NCBI GenBank assembly: GCA_016929335.1
Contig: JAFGIY010000237.1
Location: 1-64,000, forward strand
Origin: Acidobacteriota bacterium
GTDB lineage: Bacteria; Acidobacteriota; UBA6911
Direction: 5' to 3'
DNA: 64,000 nucleotides
The notes beneath the pieces are model-generated. The model made no database searches, was not told the DNA's origin, and saw only the letters and a program-made list of their open reading frames with translations. This document shows positions 16,922 through 26,510 of the stretch, piece after piece (positions within the stretch are counted from its first letter, which is position 1; the number at the start of each line of letters is the position of its first letter). Both the position numbers and the translations under genes were made by a program.

Positions 16922-17863
16922 ATGGGAATATTGGTTGTAGGATCGGTTGTTCTGGATTCAGTAAAGACTCCTTTTGGAATTCGGGAGGAAATTCTGGGCG
17001 GGTCTGCCACCTATTTTAGCGTTGCTGCCAGTTATTTTACTGATGTCAGCATTGTAGCCGTTGTAGGCACCGATTTCCCTGAAGAGCACATCTCTTTTCT
17101 TCAAAGCAAGGGGGTGAATATCTCCGGCCTCGAGCGGCAGAAAGGAAGGACTTTTAGATGGAAGGGCGAATACGGCCTGAACCTAAACACATGCACAACG
17201 CTCGATACGCAGCTTAATGTCTTTGCCGGCTTTTCGCCAAAGCTGCTCAGCCCACACCGGACACAGGATTATCTGTTTCTGGCAAACATTGACCCCGATC
17301 TGCAGAGGTCCGTTCTTGAACAGGTTCGGCGTCCCAAACTGATTGCCTGCGATACAATGAACTATTGGATTGAAAATACGAGGGAATCGCTTCTGAAAAC
17401 TTTATCCAAAATCGATCTTTTAATCATCAATGACGCTGAGGCGCAGCAGCTTTCAGGAGAATCGAACATTACCAGGGCTGCCAGAAATATCCTCAGTTTG
17501 GGACCGAGCGTAGTGGTTATCAAGAGAGGCGAGTATGGTGCGCTGATGTTTAATTCCAAGTCGGTTTTCAGCGTGCCTGCACTTCCGATGGAAGAAGTGC
17601 TGGATCCCACAGGAGCGGGAGATTCTTTCGCAGGGGGACTGGTAGGATATCTTGCGGCTACGAATTCTACCGATGAAGCATCCATGCGCCGGGCGGTTGT
17701 CTATGGTTCGGTAATGGCTTCTTTCGATGTTATGGATTTCGGCCCACAGCGGCTTGGAACGCTGACTTACCCGGAAATTGAGTCTCGATATCGAGAGTTT
17801 CACCGTCTTGCCTTTTTCGAGGATATTGTGAAAAACAGATTCCAGGGCGAAGAACCGCTTTAA
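16922..17863 (+). CDS. PfkB family carbohydrate/nucleoside kinase
   Basis: A 313-residue ribokinase-fold kinase. The N-terminus MGILVVGSVVLDSVKTPFG leads to a GGSATYFSVAA substrate loop. The C-terminal PfkB signature DPTGAGDSFAGGLVGYLA (near residue 225) holds the catalytic aspartate. The ATG at 16922 is preceded by GGAG and starts exactly at the conserved beta strand; an earlier TTG at 16910 is less likely. Its place behind mtnP suggests a purine or sugar substrate, perhaps adenosine or methylthioribose-related, but the terminator between them means separate transcripts. The exact substrate cannot be read. A short GC-rich hairpin (16893-16907) precedes the ribosome-binding site. Confidence 0.85.
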   Translation: MGILVVGSVVLDSVKTPFGIREEILGGSATYFSVAASYFTDVSIVAVVGTDFPEEHISFLQSKGVNISGLERQKGRTFRWKGEYGLNLNTCTTLDTQLNVFAGFSPKLLSPHRTQDYLFLANIDPDLQRSVLEQVRRPKLIACDTMNYWIENTRESLLKTLSKIDLLIINDAEAQQLSGESNITRAARNILSLGPSVVVIKRGEYGALMFNSKSVFSVPALPMEEVLDPTGAGDSFAGGLVGYLAATNSTDEASMRRAVVYGSVMASFDVMDFGPQRLGTLTYPEIESRYREFHRLAFFEDIVKNRFQGEEPL

Positions 17864-17968
17864 TAGGTGTCCTCGGCCTCACGCTGTGCCATTAGAACAG
17901 CTTAAGCAAAAAATGCCTGGGCAGCTGGAAGCTTGAAGTCGAATATTCCAGGCTCTAGAATCAATATC

Positions 17969-19453
17969 ATGCATTTAATAAAACCGCGCTGCATACTCTG
18001 GGCAATATGTGCAGTTTTTCTCATCAATATACTTTCGCTCCCGGCTCAATCCAAGCCGGAAAAGGCAAAGAAAAAAGCGAGCGCAATCGAGGAAGCCAAG
18101 CTTCAGCGTGAAGCAATGGCATGGTTCAAACAGGCTGAGGCGATGATCGGAACTGCAGATGAAAACACCGAAGCTCAGGCAGAGCTGTTTCGTAAGGCGA
18201 TACAAGCCAAACCCGATTTTCTGGAAGCTCATTACAATCTTGGACTGGTATATGCAAACCAGAAAAAGATGAAGGAGGCTGCAGGCGAATTTGAAACGGT
18301 GCTGAAGATCGAACCGAAATTCGATCCTGATATATATCTGCTGCTCGCTTCAGCCTATCAGGAGGACGGCAATGCCGGCGCTGCCATTGCTGCTATTGAG
18401 GAAGGGCTCCGCCGGAAATCAAGAGACCCAGGATTCCTGAAAGCCCTGGCTTACCTGCATACCAACAACAAAAATGATTCAGCCGCGATAGAATATCTGC
18501 AGCAACTCCTGGAGGTTGATCCTTCGGATAAATCAGCTCATATGGATTTGGCACTGCTTTTTCATCGAGGCAATGAAATCGAGCCGGCCATTGCCCACTA
18601 TAGGGAAGCTCTCAAGCTGGAACCGGGTGATTATGCGGCCCATTACAATCTGGCTTTGCTTTATATGCGGCAAAATAGGCATGCGGATGCGGCGGTTGAA
18701 TTGGAGGCGGCAAGCCGGATCCGTCCCGGCGATCCGGACTTGCTCGAAAGACTTGGTGATGCATATGCGTTTCAGCAGAAGCATGATAAAGCCTCGGCCG
18801 CATATAAAAGCGCACTGGAAAAAGCAGATGATCGGGGCAAGCTTTCGGCAAAGCTCGGTTTCAGCCTGGCGAACCTGAACCGACTTGAAGAAGCAGCCGC
18901 TGCCCTCGAAGTGGCGGCGAATCTGAGTGAGAAAAATGCAGATGTCCTGTTTTTGCTTGGGGATTTGTACAGCGATTTAAAGCGATATGATGAATCCGTT
19001 GCTGCTTATAAAAAATCCATTGAAATCAATCCGAAACAAAAGGAAGTGCACTACAACCTGGGGACTCTGTTTGCGGAACAGAGCAATCCAAGCGATGCGA
19101 TTGCTGAATTGCGGATGGCGGTGCAGTTGGATCCCGATTACGCTTCGGCCTGGGCAAACCTGGCATTGGTGGCAGAAAAACTTGATCTTGATGTCGAAGC
19201 CATACAGGCTCACGAAAAAGTGATCGCGCTGGGAAAGGGAAGAGCTCTGAACCATTTTCACTTGGGAATTCTGTACGCAAAATCCAGCCGGATTGATTCT
19301 TCTATCGCAGCGTTCGCCCGTGCCATAGAAATGGAACCCGACAAATATCGCGCGTTGCTGAAAGAGGAGCTCAAAAAAGTCCATTCCGTGCTCGACCCTG
19401 TTCGATATAGGGAAAGCTTTACAAGACTTCTGGAAAGCGCACCCTCGCCTTAG
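17969..19453 (+). CDS. Exported tetratricopeptide-repeat protein
   Basis: A 494-residue protein with an N-terminal hydrophobic signal (IKPRCILWAICAVFLINILS, then SLPAQS) and a lysine-rich linker. About eleven consecutive TPR units (~60-470) follow, with the usual pattern, for example AHYNLGLVYANQKKMKEAAG and VHYNLGTLFAEQSNPSDAIA. The repeats should form a superhelical scaffold for protein binding in the periplasm; no enzymatic domain is present. Start choices are the TTG at 17933, behind GGAAG, or the ATG at 17969, which begins the signal peptide. It converges on the acyltransferase gene with only 9 bases between stops. Confidence 0.85.
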   Translation: MHLIKPRCILWAICAVFLINILSLPAQSKPEKAKKKASAIEEAKLQREAMAWFKQAEAMIGTADENTEAQAELFRKAIQAKPDFLEAHYNLGLVYANQKKMKEAAGEFETVLKIEPKFDPDIYLLLASAYQEDGNAGAAIAAIEEGLRRKSRDPGFLKALAYLHTNNKNDSAAIEYLQQLLEVDPSDKSAHMDLALLFHRGNEIEPAIAHYREALKLEPGDYAAHYNLALLYMRQNRHADAAVELEAASRIRPGDPDLLERLGDAYAFQQKHDKASAAYKSALEKADDRGKLSAKLGFSLANLNRLEEAAAALEVAANLSEKNADVLFLLGDLYSDLKRYDESVAAYKKSIEINPKQKEVHYNLGTLFAEQSNPSDAIAELRMAVQLDPDYASAWANLALVAEKLDLDVEAIQAHEKVIALGKGRALNHFHLGILYAKSSRIDSSIAAFARAIEMEPDKYRALLKEELKKVHSVLDPVRYRESFTRLLESAPSP

Positions 19454-19462
19454 CCTGTATTA

Positions 19463-20419
19463 TTATGATTTTTTGACACGTTTCAAATTCAGGAAATCCG
19501 AAAGCTCCTGATCGGAAAGGCTGTACAGATCCTGGGGATTCTCATCCGGTTGATATTTCCAGCGCTTGTGGCCCCATAGCCATGATTCCGGTTGTTCTCG
19601 AATAATCTGTTCCAGGACCTCGTTGAATCGTCGGGTATTAACGCGCAAATCGTGATTCATATCCCCCGTTCGAATAACGTCCAGCGGCGGAAGAAATTTG
19701 ATTATATAGCAGCCATTACACATTGGCGTTAAATAGCCCGGGAGCACAGGAGCATCCGTACGAAGCGCAAATAAGGCCATTCCTGTTGTGGTAGCCGCCG
19801 GGATACCAAAGAAATCGGCAAAGATGCCTTCCTGCAGGCTCGTGTTTTGATCCATCAAAATGCCTGCGGAGCCGTTTGATTTGAGATCGCTGAGTATCTG
19901 ACGAGCGGAATTTTTCTTATTGATCACCCGGTTCCCTTTGGATTCACGCATTCCGAGGAGATATCGGTCCAGCCGTGCATTGTCCAGGGGGCGCGTGACA
20001 AAGCTGAGTGGACAGCCGTAGAGAGCGTGTGCCGCGGGCAGCAGCTCCCAGGAACTAAAGTGACCTGTTAAATAAAGAATGCCTTTCCCTTTCTGAAGCG
20101 CTGCTCGGTAATTATCCAGACCGTTGAGCAAATCATACCTTGCGAGCGAGGAGATATTCTGGGGCGTGAGATCGGGAAGCTTGCTGATCTCAAGCAGATT
20201 CATTGCCGTATTCTGAAAGCTCCTTCGAGCGATCCGGTTCCTCTCACGCGCACTGAGGTCGGGAAAGGCAATTTTCAGGTTTACGGCCGCAATATGCCTG
20301 TGCCGAAAATCGACACAATATACAAAGCATGCAAGTATATTGAGAAAAAAAACGCCCAGCCGGCGCGGTAATACTCGAAAAAATGCAATTGCCAGACGAA
20401 CCAATGCATAGAGAATCAT
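19463..20419 (-). CDS. LpxL/HtrB-like lysophospholipid acyltransferase
   Basis: A 318-residue inner-membrane acyltransferase of the lipid A biosynthesis (LpxL/HtrB) family. It has an N-terminal membrane helix (MILYALVRLAIAFF) and the HX4E active-site motif in LTGHFSSWELLP. The conserved GILMDQNTSLQEGIFADFFG block and the late PESWLWGHKRWK, typical of HtrB proteins, follow. It should add a secondary acyl chain to lipid A or a related lipid. The frame is open up to a TTG at 20494, but the ATG at 20419 starts at the membrane helix and leaves 77 bases for divergent promoters with the next gene. Confidence 0.9.
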   Translation of the reverse strand: MILYALVRLAIAFFRVLPRRLGVFFLNILACFVYCVDFRHRHIAAVNLKIAFPDLSARERNRIARRSFQNTAMNLLEISKLPDLTPQNISSLARYDLLNGLDNYRAALQKGKGILYLTGHFSSWELLPAAHALYGCPLSFVTRPLDNARLDRYLLGMRESKGNRVINKKNSARQILSDLKSNGSAGILMDQNTSLQEGIFADFFGIPAATTTGMALFALRTDAPVLPGYLTPMCNGCYIIKFLPPLDVIRTGDMNHDLRVNTRRFNEVLEQIIREQPESWLWGHKRWKYQPDENPQDLYSLSDQELSDFLNLKRVKKS

Positions 20420-20496
20420 GAGTATCAATTTGCAGCGCTTGCCAGCAGTGCTATACTGTTTTCCCGTCCGCCAGAAAAAACCGAAGGGCCCCAAAA

Positions 20497-21141
20497 ATGA
20501 AAAGGATATTCAGGATATTCTCTTTCGTATTCACAGGACTTACCCTGCTCGGATCCTCCGGATCCGGAGTAGCTGGATATAAAGCCCGCAACTGGACCGT
20601 GAATCCACGCGAGAGCTATCCTGCAAGCCTTACCAGTGAAGGCGTTACGATTGCCGTGGAGCCGTTTTTTACGGACGCGATGGCTGCGCGCGTTTTCGAT
20701 AAAAAAGACATCGTAACACGCGGCATTATGCCGTTAGCAATCGTCATTTTCAATGACAACGACTATGCGATTGAGGTTGACGGGCTTTCAATTGAATTGA
20801 TCCGGGACGATGACCGCATCCGCACTCTGACGCCTGCCGAAACCGTAAATCGTCTGTTCTCGAAGAATAAAAACCGGATCAATCCTTCTAGCCCCAAGGG
20901 ATCAAATCCGGACGCGCTCATGGATTTCGGCGATAAATTCCTTATGGACAAGGTTATTGCTCCCCATGATAAAGGCGGTGGTTTTCTTTACATGAAGATC
21001 TATAACCCGGAAGGTCTGGCAGGTTATCTATCCAAGGCCGCCGTTTACATACCCAATGTCTACCGTCAGGATGATGGTTCTCGGCTAATTTATTTTGAAA
21101 TCGACTTAAAAGCCGCTGTAAGCACCGGAATCCCCAAATAG
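20497..21141 (+). CDS. Predicted exported protein of unknown function
   Basis: A 214-residue protein that I do not recognise. The N-terminus (MKRIFRIFSFVFTGLTLLGS) is a signal peptide or single anchor with no lipobox cysteine. The mature part looks beta-rich: SEGVTIAVEPFFTDA, IMPLAIVIFNDNDYAIEVDG and VAPHDKGG-like turns, ending in YFEIDLKAAV. The I/VFNDNDY pattern resembles conserved beta-sandwich exported proteins that I associate with Acidobacteriota. It is the first of three tightly packed genes of unknown role before hisS. Confidence 0.6.
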   Translation: MKRIFRIFSFVFTGLTLLGSSGSGVAGYKARNWTVNPRESYPASLTSEGVTIAVEPFFTDAMAARVFDKKDIVTRGIMPLAIVIFNDNDYAIEVDGLSIELIRDDDRIRTLTPAETVNRLFSKNKNRINPSSPKGSNPDALMDFGDKFLMDKVIAPHDKGGGFLYMKIYNPEGLAGYLSKAAVYIPNVYRQDDGSRLIYFEIDLKAAVSTGIPK

Positions 21142-21150
21142 CTTTCGGTC

Positions 21151-21564
21151 ATGGCAAAAATCGATTTGCAGTTGGACCCCCCATACCGCGAAGATCTTGC
21201 GGGAATATTGTCCTTTTCAAGCTTTGAAGAAGCCGAGAACACCATTCTGAGCCTTGAAAAATTATGTCGGAAATATCAGTCAGCGAGCGATAAGAAAGGA
21301 GTGGAGTATTGCCGCAAGATTGCTTCTCTGGGTCGGCGAAGAGCGGAGCTGATCAGTCGCAATAAGAAGGTAGATGCCCATAAGCGATTGCAAAAGAAGG
21401 AAATAGCGGCATGGTTTAAGATCTGGCTGGAGACGCCGGCTATATTCGGTGATTGGCTCGCGATGCGCAAGAATACTGAAGAATTCCAAAAGCTGTTGGA
21501 ATTGGAGCAAATCGGCGGGAAAAAAGCGGGAGACCTGTATGTCACGCGAAAAGAAAATCCATAG
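21151..21564 (+). CDS. Small helical protein of unknown function
   Basis: A 137-residue charged, mostly alpha-helical cytosolic protein that I do not recognise. It includes FEEAENTILSLEKLCRKY, a lysine/arginine-rich centre (GRRRAELISRNKKVDAHKRL) and a tryptophan-containing segment (AAWFKIWLETPAIFGDWLAM). It starts 9 bases after the previous gene, and its last 26 bases overlap the next one, so the trio is one transcription unit. No enzyme motif or membrane segment is visible. Confidence 0.6.
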   Translation: MAKIDLQLDPPYREDLAGILSFSSFEEAENTILSLEKLCRKYQSASDKKGVEYCRKIASLGRRRAELISRNKKVDAHKRLQKKEIAAWFKIWLETPAIFGDWLAMRKNTEEFQKLLELEQIGGKKAGDLYVTRKENP

Positions 21565-22936
21565 CGGTGAGGATTCATTTGCCGATGTTTTGCACTCGGA
21601 AATAATTGCGGGAAGCGAGAATCTTACCGCCTGGATCAAACAGATACAGGAACAGGGCGCCATTGAAAATCTTTTTGAAATGGAAACCTGGATAAAGGGC
21701 ATTCGCTCATTTTTCGGTATCGATCATCTCCCTTTGACCGCCGTAGATAGGAGCGAGATTGTCGCCCGCAATTTTTTGCCTGAAATGAGAGTCGTACGCC
21801 AGGCGATATTGACTTGCGAAAGCTGTGCTTGCGAGGTGATGAAGCCGAAGGTAGGCGAGAAATTGGAATTTGAGGAATTTCTCGATATCCAGATGCGCAA
21901 GGATCGAATGGCGGATTTTCACATAAGCAGGATGGTTGAACAACTGACTCCCGCTGATAGTCTCGCTCAACTGATGGTGTCGCTGAATGATTTTCGAATC
22001 GCCGTCGACGCATACAGAGAGCTTGATGTGATGGATTATCAGCTGTTTCTAAGCATGGGAAGAGCCTTCGAGAGAGAGCTTAAGAATTGTCGTTATATAG
22101 ATATGCTGATGAGCCAGCGGTTCAGACTCCAATACGATCTCATTGAAAACAAATCTCTGGCAAATGTTCTGCAAAGCATCCAGGAAGATGCAGTTCGGCG
22201 TAATATCGCCTTGGCATTGTTGTATCTCTTCCGTTTCCAAAAATATCTGGATCTGGTACACATCGCTCTGGACAAAGACCGGCCGCTGAAGCAGTTTCTG
22301 GTGATCTTTTCTCTTCTTCATGAAGAGATGGGAATTCTCTCGGATTTCCTGCGCGCCCGGTTTTTAAGAAACAGGGATGCCGGAAATTCTCTGCGGAATG
22401 CTGCAGATTTGATTGCCTATTCTCTGAAAACAGATGCTCAGAGAGTAATGGAGAACGAACTCATTTACATAGCCCGAGAAACAAATCCCGTTCCCGTTTA
22501 TACGCGAATCGAAAACAGCCATGGATTGCTTCGCAACTGCTGTCAAAGCGGCATACTGACACTGATACAATCTCTTGACAAAGACTTTGATCCTGCCATC
22601 CTTTTCCCGTCCAGAACCGACAACCTGATATCCTCGGAGAGACTGCGACAGAGTCTATGGGATTTAAGGCAGTGGCTTACGGACGTGCTGAGCAACAAAG
22701 AAGATCTGGATTCGAATAAAATCATTGAGCGTCTTGCTTTGTTTAAGGATGCCTCTCTTCGATCTCTCATGTATCGTGACTGGGCAGAATTCGAAGCTTT
22801 TTCGGATGCGCTGGCCATCTCGACAAATTTCATAGAAATCCGCACTCACATCAGAAAATTCGTCGGTTTTCTTGAGATGCTGATCCAGGAGGTTTCGAAA
22901 CGCAGCATTTTTCAGGATAAGACGCCACACACCTAA
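21539..22936 (+). CDS. Large helical protein of unknown function
   Basis: A 465-residue protein, nearly all helix-forming and charged, with no signal peptide or membrane segment and no motif I can name. A CESCACEVMKPK patch near residue 100 holds three closely spaced cysteines. The ATG at 21539 follows GGGAG by about eight bases and gives MSREKKIHSGEDSFAD; an earlier ATG at 21449 lies within the upstream gene in another frame and is unlikely. It overlaps that gene by 26 bases, so translation is probably coupled. It may work with the small helical protein before it. It is the last of the trio; the 227-base gap before hisS has no recognisable tRNA or T-box. Confidence 0.6.
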   Translation: MSREKKIHSGEDSFADVLHSEIIAGSENLTAWIKQIQEQGAIENLFEMETWIKGIRSFFGIDHLPLTAVDRSEIVARNFLPEMRVVRQAILTCESCACEVMKPKVGEKLEFEEFLDIQMRKDRMADFHISRMVEQLTPADSLAQLMVSLNDFRIAVDAYRELDVMDYQLFLSMGRAFERELKNCRYIDMLMSQRFRLQYDLIENKSLANVLQSIQEDAVRRNIALALLYLFRFQKYLDLVHIALDKDRPLKQFLVIFSLLHEEMGILSDFLRARFLRNRDAGNSLRNAADLIAYSLKTDAQRVMENELIYIARETNPVPVYTRIENSHGLLRNCCQSGILTLIQSLDKDFDPAILFPSRTDNLISSERLRQSLWDLRQWLTDVLSNKEDLDSNKIIERLALFKDASLRSLMYRDWAEFEAFSDALAISTNFIEIRTHIRKFVGFLEMLIQEVSKRSIFQDKTPHT

Positions 22937-23163
22937 GCCCTTTACGCTCGTGCGAAGAATTTGATGGTCTGCTTCTGTCTGGAAATATCTCTCCGATTCT
23001 CCATGCATCTCAACTATTCTGCACGCTTCCGGGAAGTACAAAAGTGCAGAGATTCCCGCCGTGCAGGATAACCTTATTCCCGGGATATTTATGGAAAAGA
23101 GCTACGGGAGTATTGCAGAGTTTGCTACCATAGCACTTTAATTCATTATGCAGAGGCGACCGA

Positions 23164-24426
23164 ATGGAAGACTTGATATTGAGCAGTCTTCCGGGAACAA
23201 GGGATTTGCTCCCGGAAGAAATAGCCCGCTGGCAAATGGCAGAAGAGCTTGCACGGCGTATTTTTGATCGATATGGATTTGCGGAAATCCGCACTTCCAT
23301 CATTGAACCGACAGAGTTGTTTTCAAGGGGAATCGGAAGTGATACGGATATCGTCGGCAAGGAGATGTACACATTCATCGATCAGAGCAAGCGGTCGGTT
23401 ACGCTGCGTCCGGAAGCCACCGCTTCGGTAGTACGCGCTTATCTGCAGAATACAATGCAGCGCGGAGGAGGGATTACAAGGCTTTACTACATGGGGCCCA
23501 TGTTTCGGCATGAAAAGAAACAGAAGGGGCGTTGGCGCCAGTTTTACCAGATTGGAGCGGAGGCTCTCGGCTCCGATCATCCCGCCGTAGATGCAGAGAT
23601 GATTGAGATGGCCCTCTCTCTGCTTCAGTCACTGGGAGTGGAATCAAGACTGCTCATTAATTCGGTAGGCTGTAAAAATTGCCGGCCGCCTTATATCGAA
23701 CGCCTGCGAACCGCATTGAATGCATGCCATTCGGACCTCTGCGAAGACTGCAAGCGGCGTGCAGTTACCAATAGCCTCCGGGTTTTTGACTGTAAGGTCG
23801 AAAACTGTCAACCCATAATCCAAAATCTGCCGACGGTAACCGACAACCTTTGTGCGGAGTGTGCCGGACATTTTGCCCGGGTAAAGGCATATCTGGATGA
23901 TGCAGGGATCGCCTATGAAGCTGTTCCGAGACTGGTTCGGGGCCTTGATTATTATGTTCGAACGGCGTTTGAAATAGTGAGCGGAGAACTCGGGGCGCAG
24001 AATGCGCTTGCAGGGGGAGGACGCTACGACGGGCTCTCCGAAGTACTGGGAGGCCCGCGTGTTCCCGCTCTGGGATTCGCACTGGGACTGGATCGCCTTG
24101 TGATGCTTCTGCCTGAGGAACTGAGCGCAAAATGGAAATGCAAACCGGAATTGTTTCTCGCTCATCTGGGGGAGGCGGCCTTCAAAAAGGCTCTGGAGAT
24201 CGCGCGTCATTTGCGGAAGCAGGGGCATTCCTGCCATCTTGATTTTTCCGCCGGCACCCTCAAGAGCCAGATGCGGCTCGCCAACAAGCTGGGCGCAAAA
24301 CATGTGCTGATCATAGGCGATGATGAATTGGCCCGCGGGACGTATTCAATTAAGAGATTGGAGGATTCACGGCAATGGGAAATTACAATCCCTCAGATAT
24401 CCGATTATCTCAAGTCTCGCGCATAA
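23164..24426 (+). CDS. hisS: Histidine--tRNA ligase
   Basis: A 420-residue class II aminoacyl-tRNA synthetase for tRNA-His. Motifs: GTRDLLPEE at the N-terminus, motif 2 around YYMGPMFRHEKKQKGRWRQ, the histidine-specific LVRGLDYYVRTAFE, and motif 3 in LGFALGLDRLVMLL. The C-terminal anticodon-binding domain (~325-420) is complete. An insert between ~175 and 240 carries CKNCRPPYIER and several paired cysteines, as in many bacterial HisRS. AGAGG lies six bases before the ATG. It is followed by mutL 27 bases downstream. Confidence 0.97.
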   Translation: MEDLILSSLPGTRDLLPEEIARWQMAEELARRIFDRYGFAEIRTSIIEPTELFSRGIGSDTDIVGKEMYTFIDQSKRSVTLRPEATASVVRAYLQNTMQRGGGITRLYYMGPMFRHEKKQKGRWRQFYQIGAEALGSDHPAVDAEMIEMALSLLQSLGVESRLLINSVGCKNCRPPYIERLRTALNACHSDLCEDCKRRAVTNSLRVFDCKVENCQPIIQNLPTVTDNLCAECAGHFARVKAYLDDAGIAYEAVPRLVRGLDYYVRTAFEIVSGELGAQNALAGGGRYDGLSEVLGGPRVPALGFALGLDRLVMLLPEELSAKWKCKPELFLAHLGEAAFKKALEIARHLRKQGHSCHLDFSAGTLKSQMRLANKLGAKHVLIIGDDELARGTYSIKRLEDSRQWEITIPQISDYLKSRA

Positions 24427-24453
24427 TCACAGACAACGGAATGACCTAATGCT

Positions 24454-26304
24454 ATGAATAAAATCCGCGTACTGCCGGAAATTCTTGCGAATAAAATCGC
24501 CGCCGGGGAAATCGTGGAGCGGCCGGCATCGGTTGTGAAGGAACTTCTGGAAAACTCCCTGGATGCTCGATGCGATGCCGTACACATCAGCGTTATGTCG
24601 GGAGGAAAGAGGCTAATTCGGGTGAGGGACGACGGAGAGGGAATGAGCCAGGATGATGCCATACTTGCATTTGAGCATCATGCCACAAGCAAGCTCCAGT
24701 CTGCCGATGATCTTGGATCCATCGCAACACTTGGATTCAGAGGTGAAGCGCTGCCCTCGATCGCCTCTATCTCTCGTCTGACTCTTAAAACGCGGGACTC
24801 CGCTGCCGATTCCATTTCCGGGACCGAAATCGAAATCCAGGGAGGCATCCTGCGCTCGGTAAAACCTGCCTCCTGGGATAAGGGCACCGAAATTACAGTT
24901 CGCGATCTGTTTTTTAACGTCCCTGCCAGACGTAAGTTTCTCCGATCCAACGACACTGAGCTGGGGCATATCGCAAGACTTGTCACCCATTATGCATTAG
25001 CTCATCCCGAGATTCGCTTTACCCTGGAAAGCGAAGGGCGTGTGCTTATTGATGCGGTGGCTGTCAGCGGAATAAAAGAACGAATCTACCAGGTCTTCGG
25101 CGACGGATTTCTCAACAACCTGGTTGAAATGTGCGGTCAAGCCGGATCCGTTCGCGTTAGCGGATTCTGCTCCCAACCTCACGAGCAACGCACCAACGCC
25201 TATTCGCAGTTTTTTTATGTCAACCGGCGAATGGTGCGAGACAAGGTTCTGACCAGCGCGGTTCGCCAGGCCTATCGCCACTGCATTCCCGCTTCCGCAT
25301 ATCCGGTTGTGATCTTGTTTTTAGAGTTGCCCTTCGATCAGGTGGATGTCAACGCTCATCCCGCCAAAACAGAGATCCGCTTCCGGGATCAAAGTACTGT
25401 GCATAGGCTGGTCCTGGAGTCGATTGGACGCGCTTTGACAAAAAGCTCCGCAATTCCCATGTATGAACACGGATCTCAAAAGGAATCTGTGACACGGTAT
25501 TCGGAAGCTTCTCCCTTCATTCCCGCCAACTCTCCCGTCCAGGCGGAAAACCTGTTTAACCTGACCTCTCCCGCCGCTTCTGCAAATCCTTTTCAGCGTG
25601 CGCTTAATTACCCCTTCCGGGAGCCGACAGGAGAATCCGCTTCCAGGAAAGAGGACCACGCTTCGTTGCGCATCCTGCCGGACATGCTGATCCAGTCTCC
25701 CATAGAGGAGAAGCATTCCTTTCAGCCTGGGGCAATGCGGATCCTGGGCCAGCTGCAAGACAGCTATATTATCGCCTGCGATGCCCAGGGATTGCTGATC
25801 ATTGACCAGCATGTAGCACATGAGCGGATCCTTTACGAAAAGCTGGCTAAAGCAATGCTGAGTCGCACTGTGGAGACTCAGGGACTGCTGGTCCCAATTT
25901 CTCTGGAGCTTCCGCCGCACCAGATTGCATTGCTCGAAAGGGTCATGCCGGAACTCAATGCAAGCGGTTTCCAGGTAGAGCCTTTTGGCGGCAACTCCGT
26001 CCTGATCCGTTCAGTCCCGGCTGTTGCCGGAGAAGCCGATTATCGCCAGCTCCTTTCTGAAATACTTGAAGGTCTGGAAATAGGAGAGAGAACTCTGGAC
26101 GTAGATAAAATTAGAGACCGAATCGCCGTCAGCACCGCGTGCCGTTCTGCAATCAAGGTGAATACACCGCTTGCTGCGGAAAAGATGCAATGGCTTATGG
26201 ACCATCTGGCGCAGACACGCATACCCACAAATTGTCCCCACGGCAGACCCATATTGCTTCGGTTTACGATTTACGAAATTGAGAGGAATTTTGGGCGCAT
26301 ATGA
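24454..26304 (+). CDS. mutL: DNA mismatch repair protein MutL (endonuclease type)
   Basis: A 616-residue mismatch-repair protein. The N-terminal GHKL ATPase is clear: IVERPASVVKELLENSLDA, RDDGEGM and TLGFRGEALPSI. After a proline/serine-rich linker (~340-410) comes the C-terminal dimer domain. It carries the endonuclease-type motifs: DQHVAHERILYE (a DQHA-X2-E-X4-E variant with Val for Ala), TACRSAIK and CPHGRP. So this MutL should nick DNA itself, as in organisms without MutH. mutS is at 43342-45843, on the opposite strand and in a separate operon. Confidence 0.96.
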   Translation: MNKIRVLPEILANKIAAGEIVERPASVVKELLENSLDARCDAVHISVMSGGKRLIRVRDDGEGMSQDDAILAFEHHATSKLQSADDLGSIATLGFRGEALPSIASISRLTLKTRDSAADSISGTEIEIQGGILRSVKPASWDKGTEITVRDLFFNVPARRKFLRSNDTELGHIARLVTHYALAHPEIRFTLESEGRVLIDAVAVSGIKERIYQVFGDGFLNNLVEMCGQAGSVRVSGFCSQPHEQRTNAYSQFFYVNRRMVRDKVLTSAVRQAYRHCIPASAYPVVILFLELPFDQVDVNAHPAKTEIRFRDQSTVHRLVLESIGRALTKSSAIPMYEHGSQKESVTRYSEASPFIPANSPVQAENLFNLTSPAASANPFQRALNYPFREPTGESASRKEDHASLRILPDMLIQSPIEEKHSFQPGAMRILGQLQDSYIIACDAQGLLIIDQHVAHERILYEKLAKAMLSRTVETQGLLVPISLELPPHQIALLERVMPELNASGFQVEPFGGNSVLIRSVPAVAGEADYRQLLSEILEGLEIGERTLDVDKIRDRIAVSTACRSAIKVNTPLAAEKMQWLMDHLAQTRIPTNCPHGRPILLRFTIYEIERNFGRI

Positions 26305-26510
26305 TCTTGATCTGCGGGGTTGCCAAAGACCATCGGAGTGAGAACCAGCTTTTGCAGAAAGGCTTACAGTATGGCAGGCTTCTCTGATTTCAGCTAAATC
26401 GTTACAGAGTATAAGGGTAGCATGCCGATATAAAATCAATGAAGCGATTGACCGGAAAGTGTTTTTTCTTTGCCTTGCAGCAAAAGCAGTGAGTATGCAG
26501 CAATTGTGAT

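Noticed and set aside
22937-23163. Possible T-box or other riboswitch upstream of hisS
   Set aside because: No T-box sequence, specifier-loop arrangement or terminator/antiterminator pair was found.
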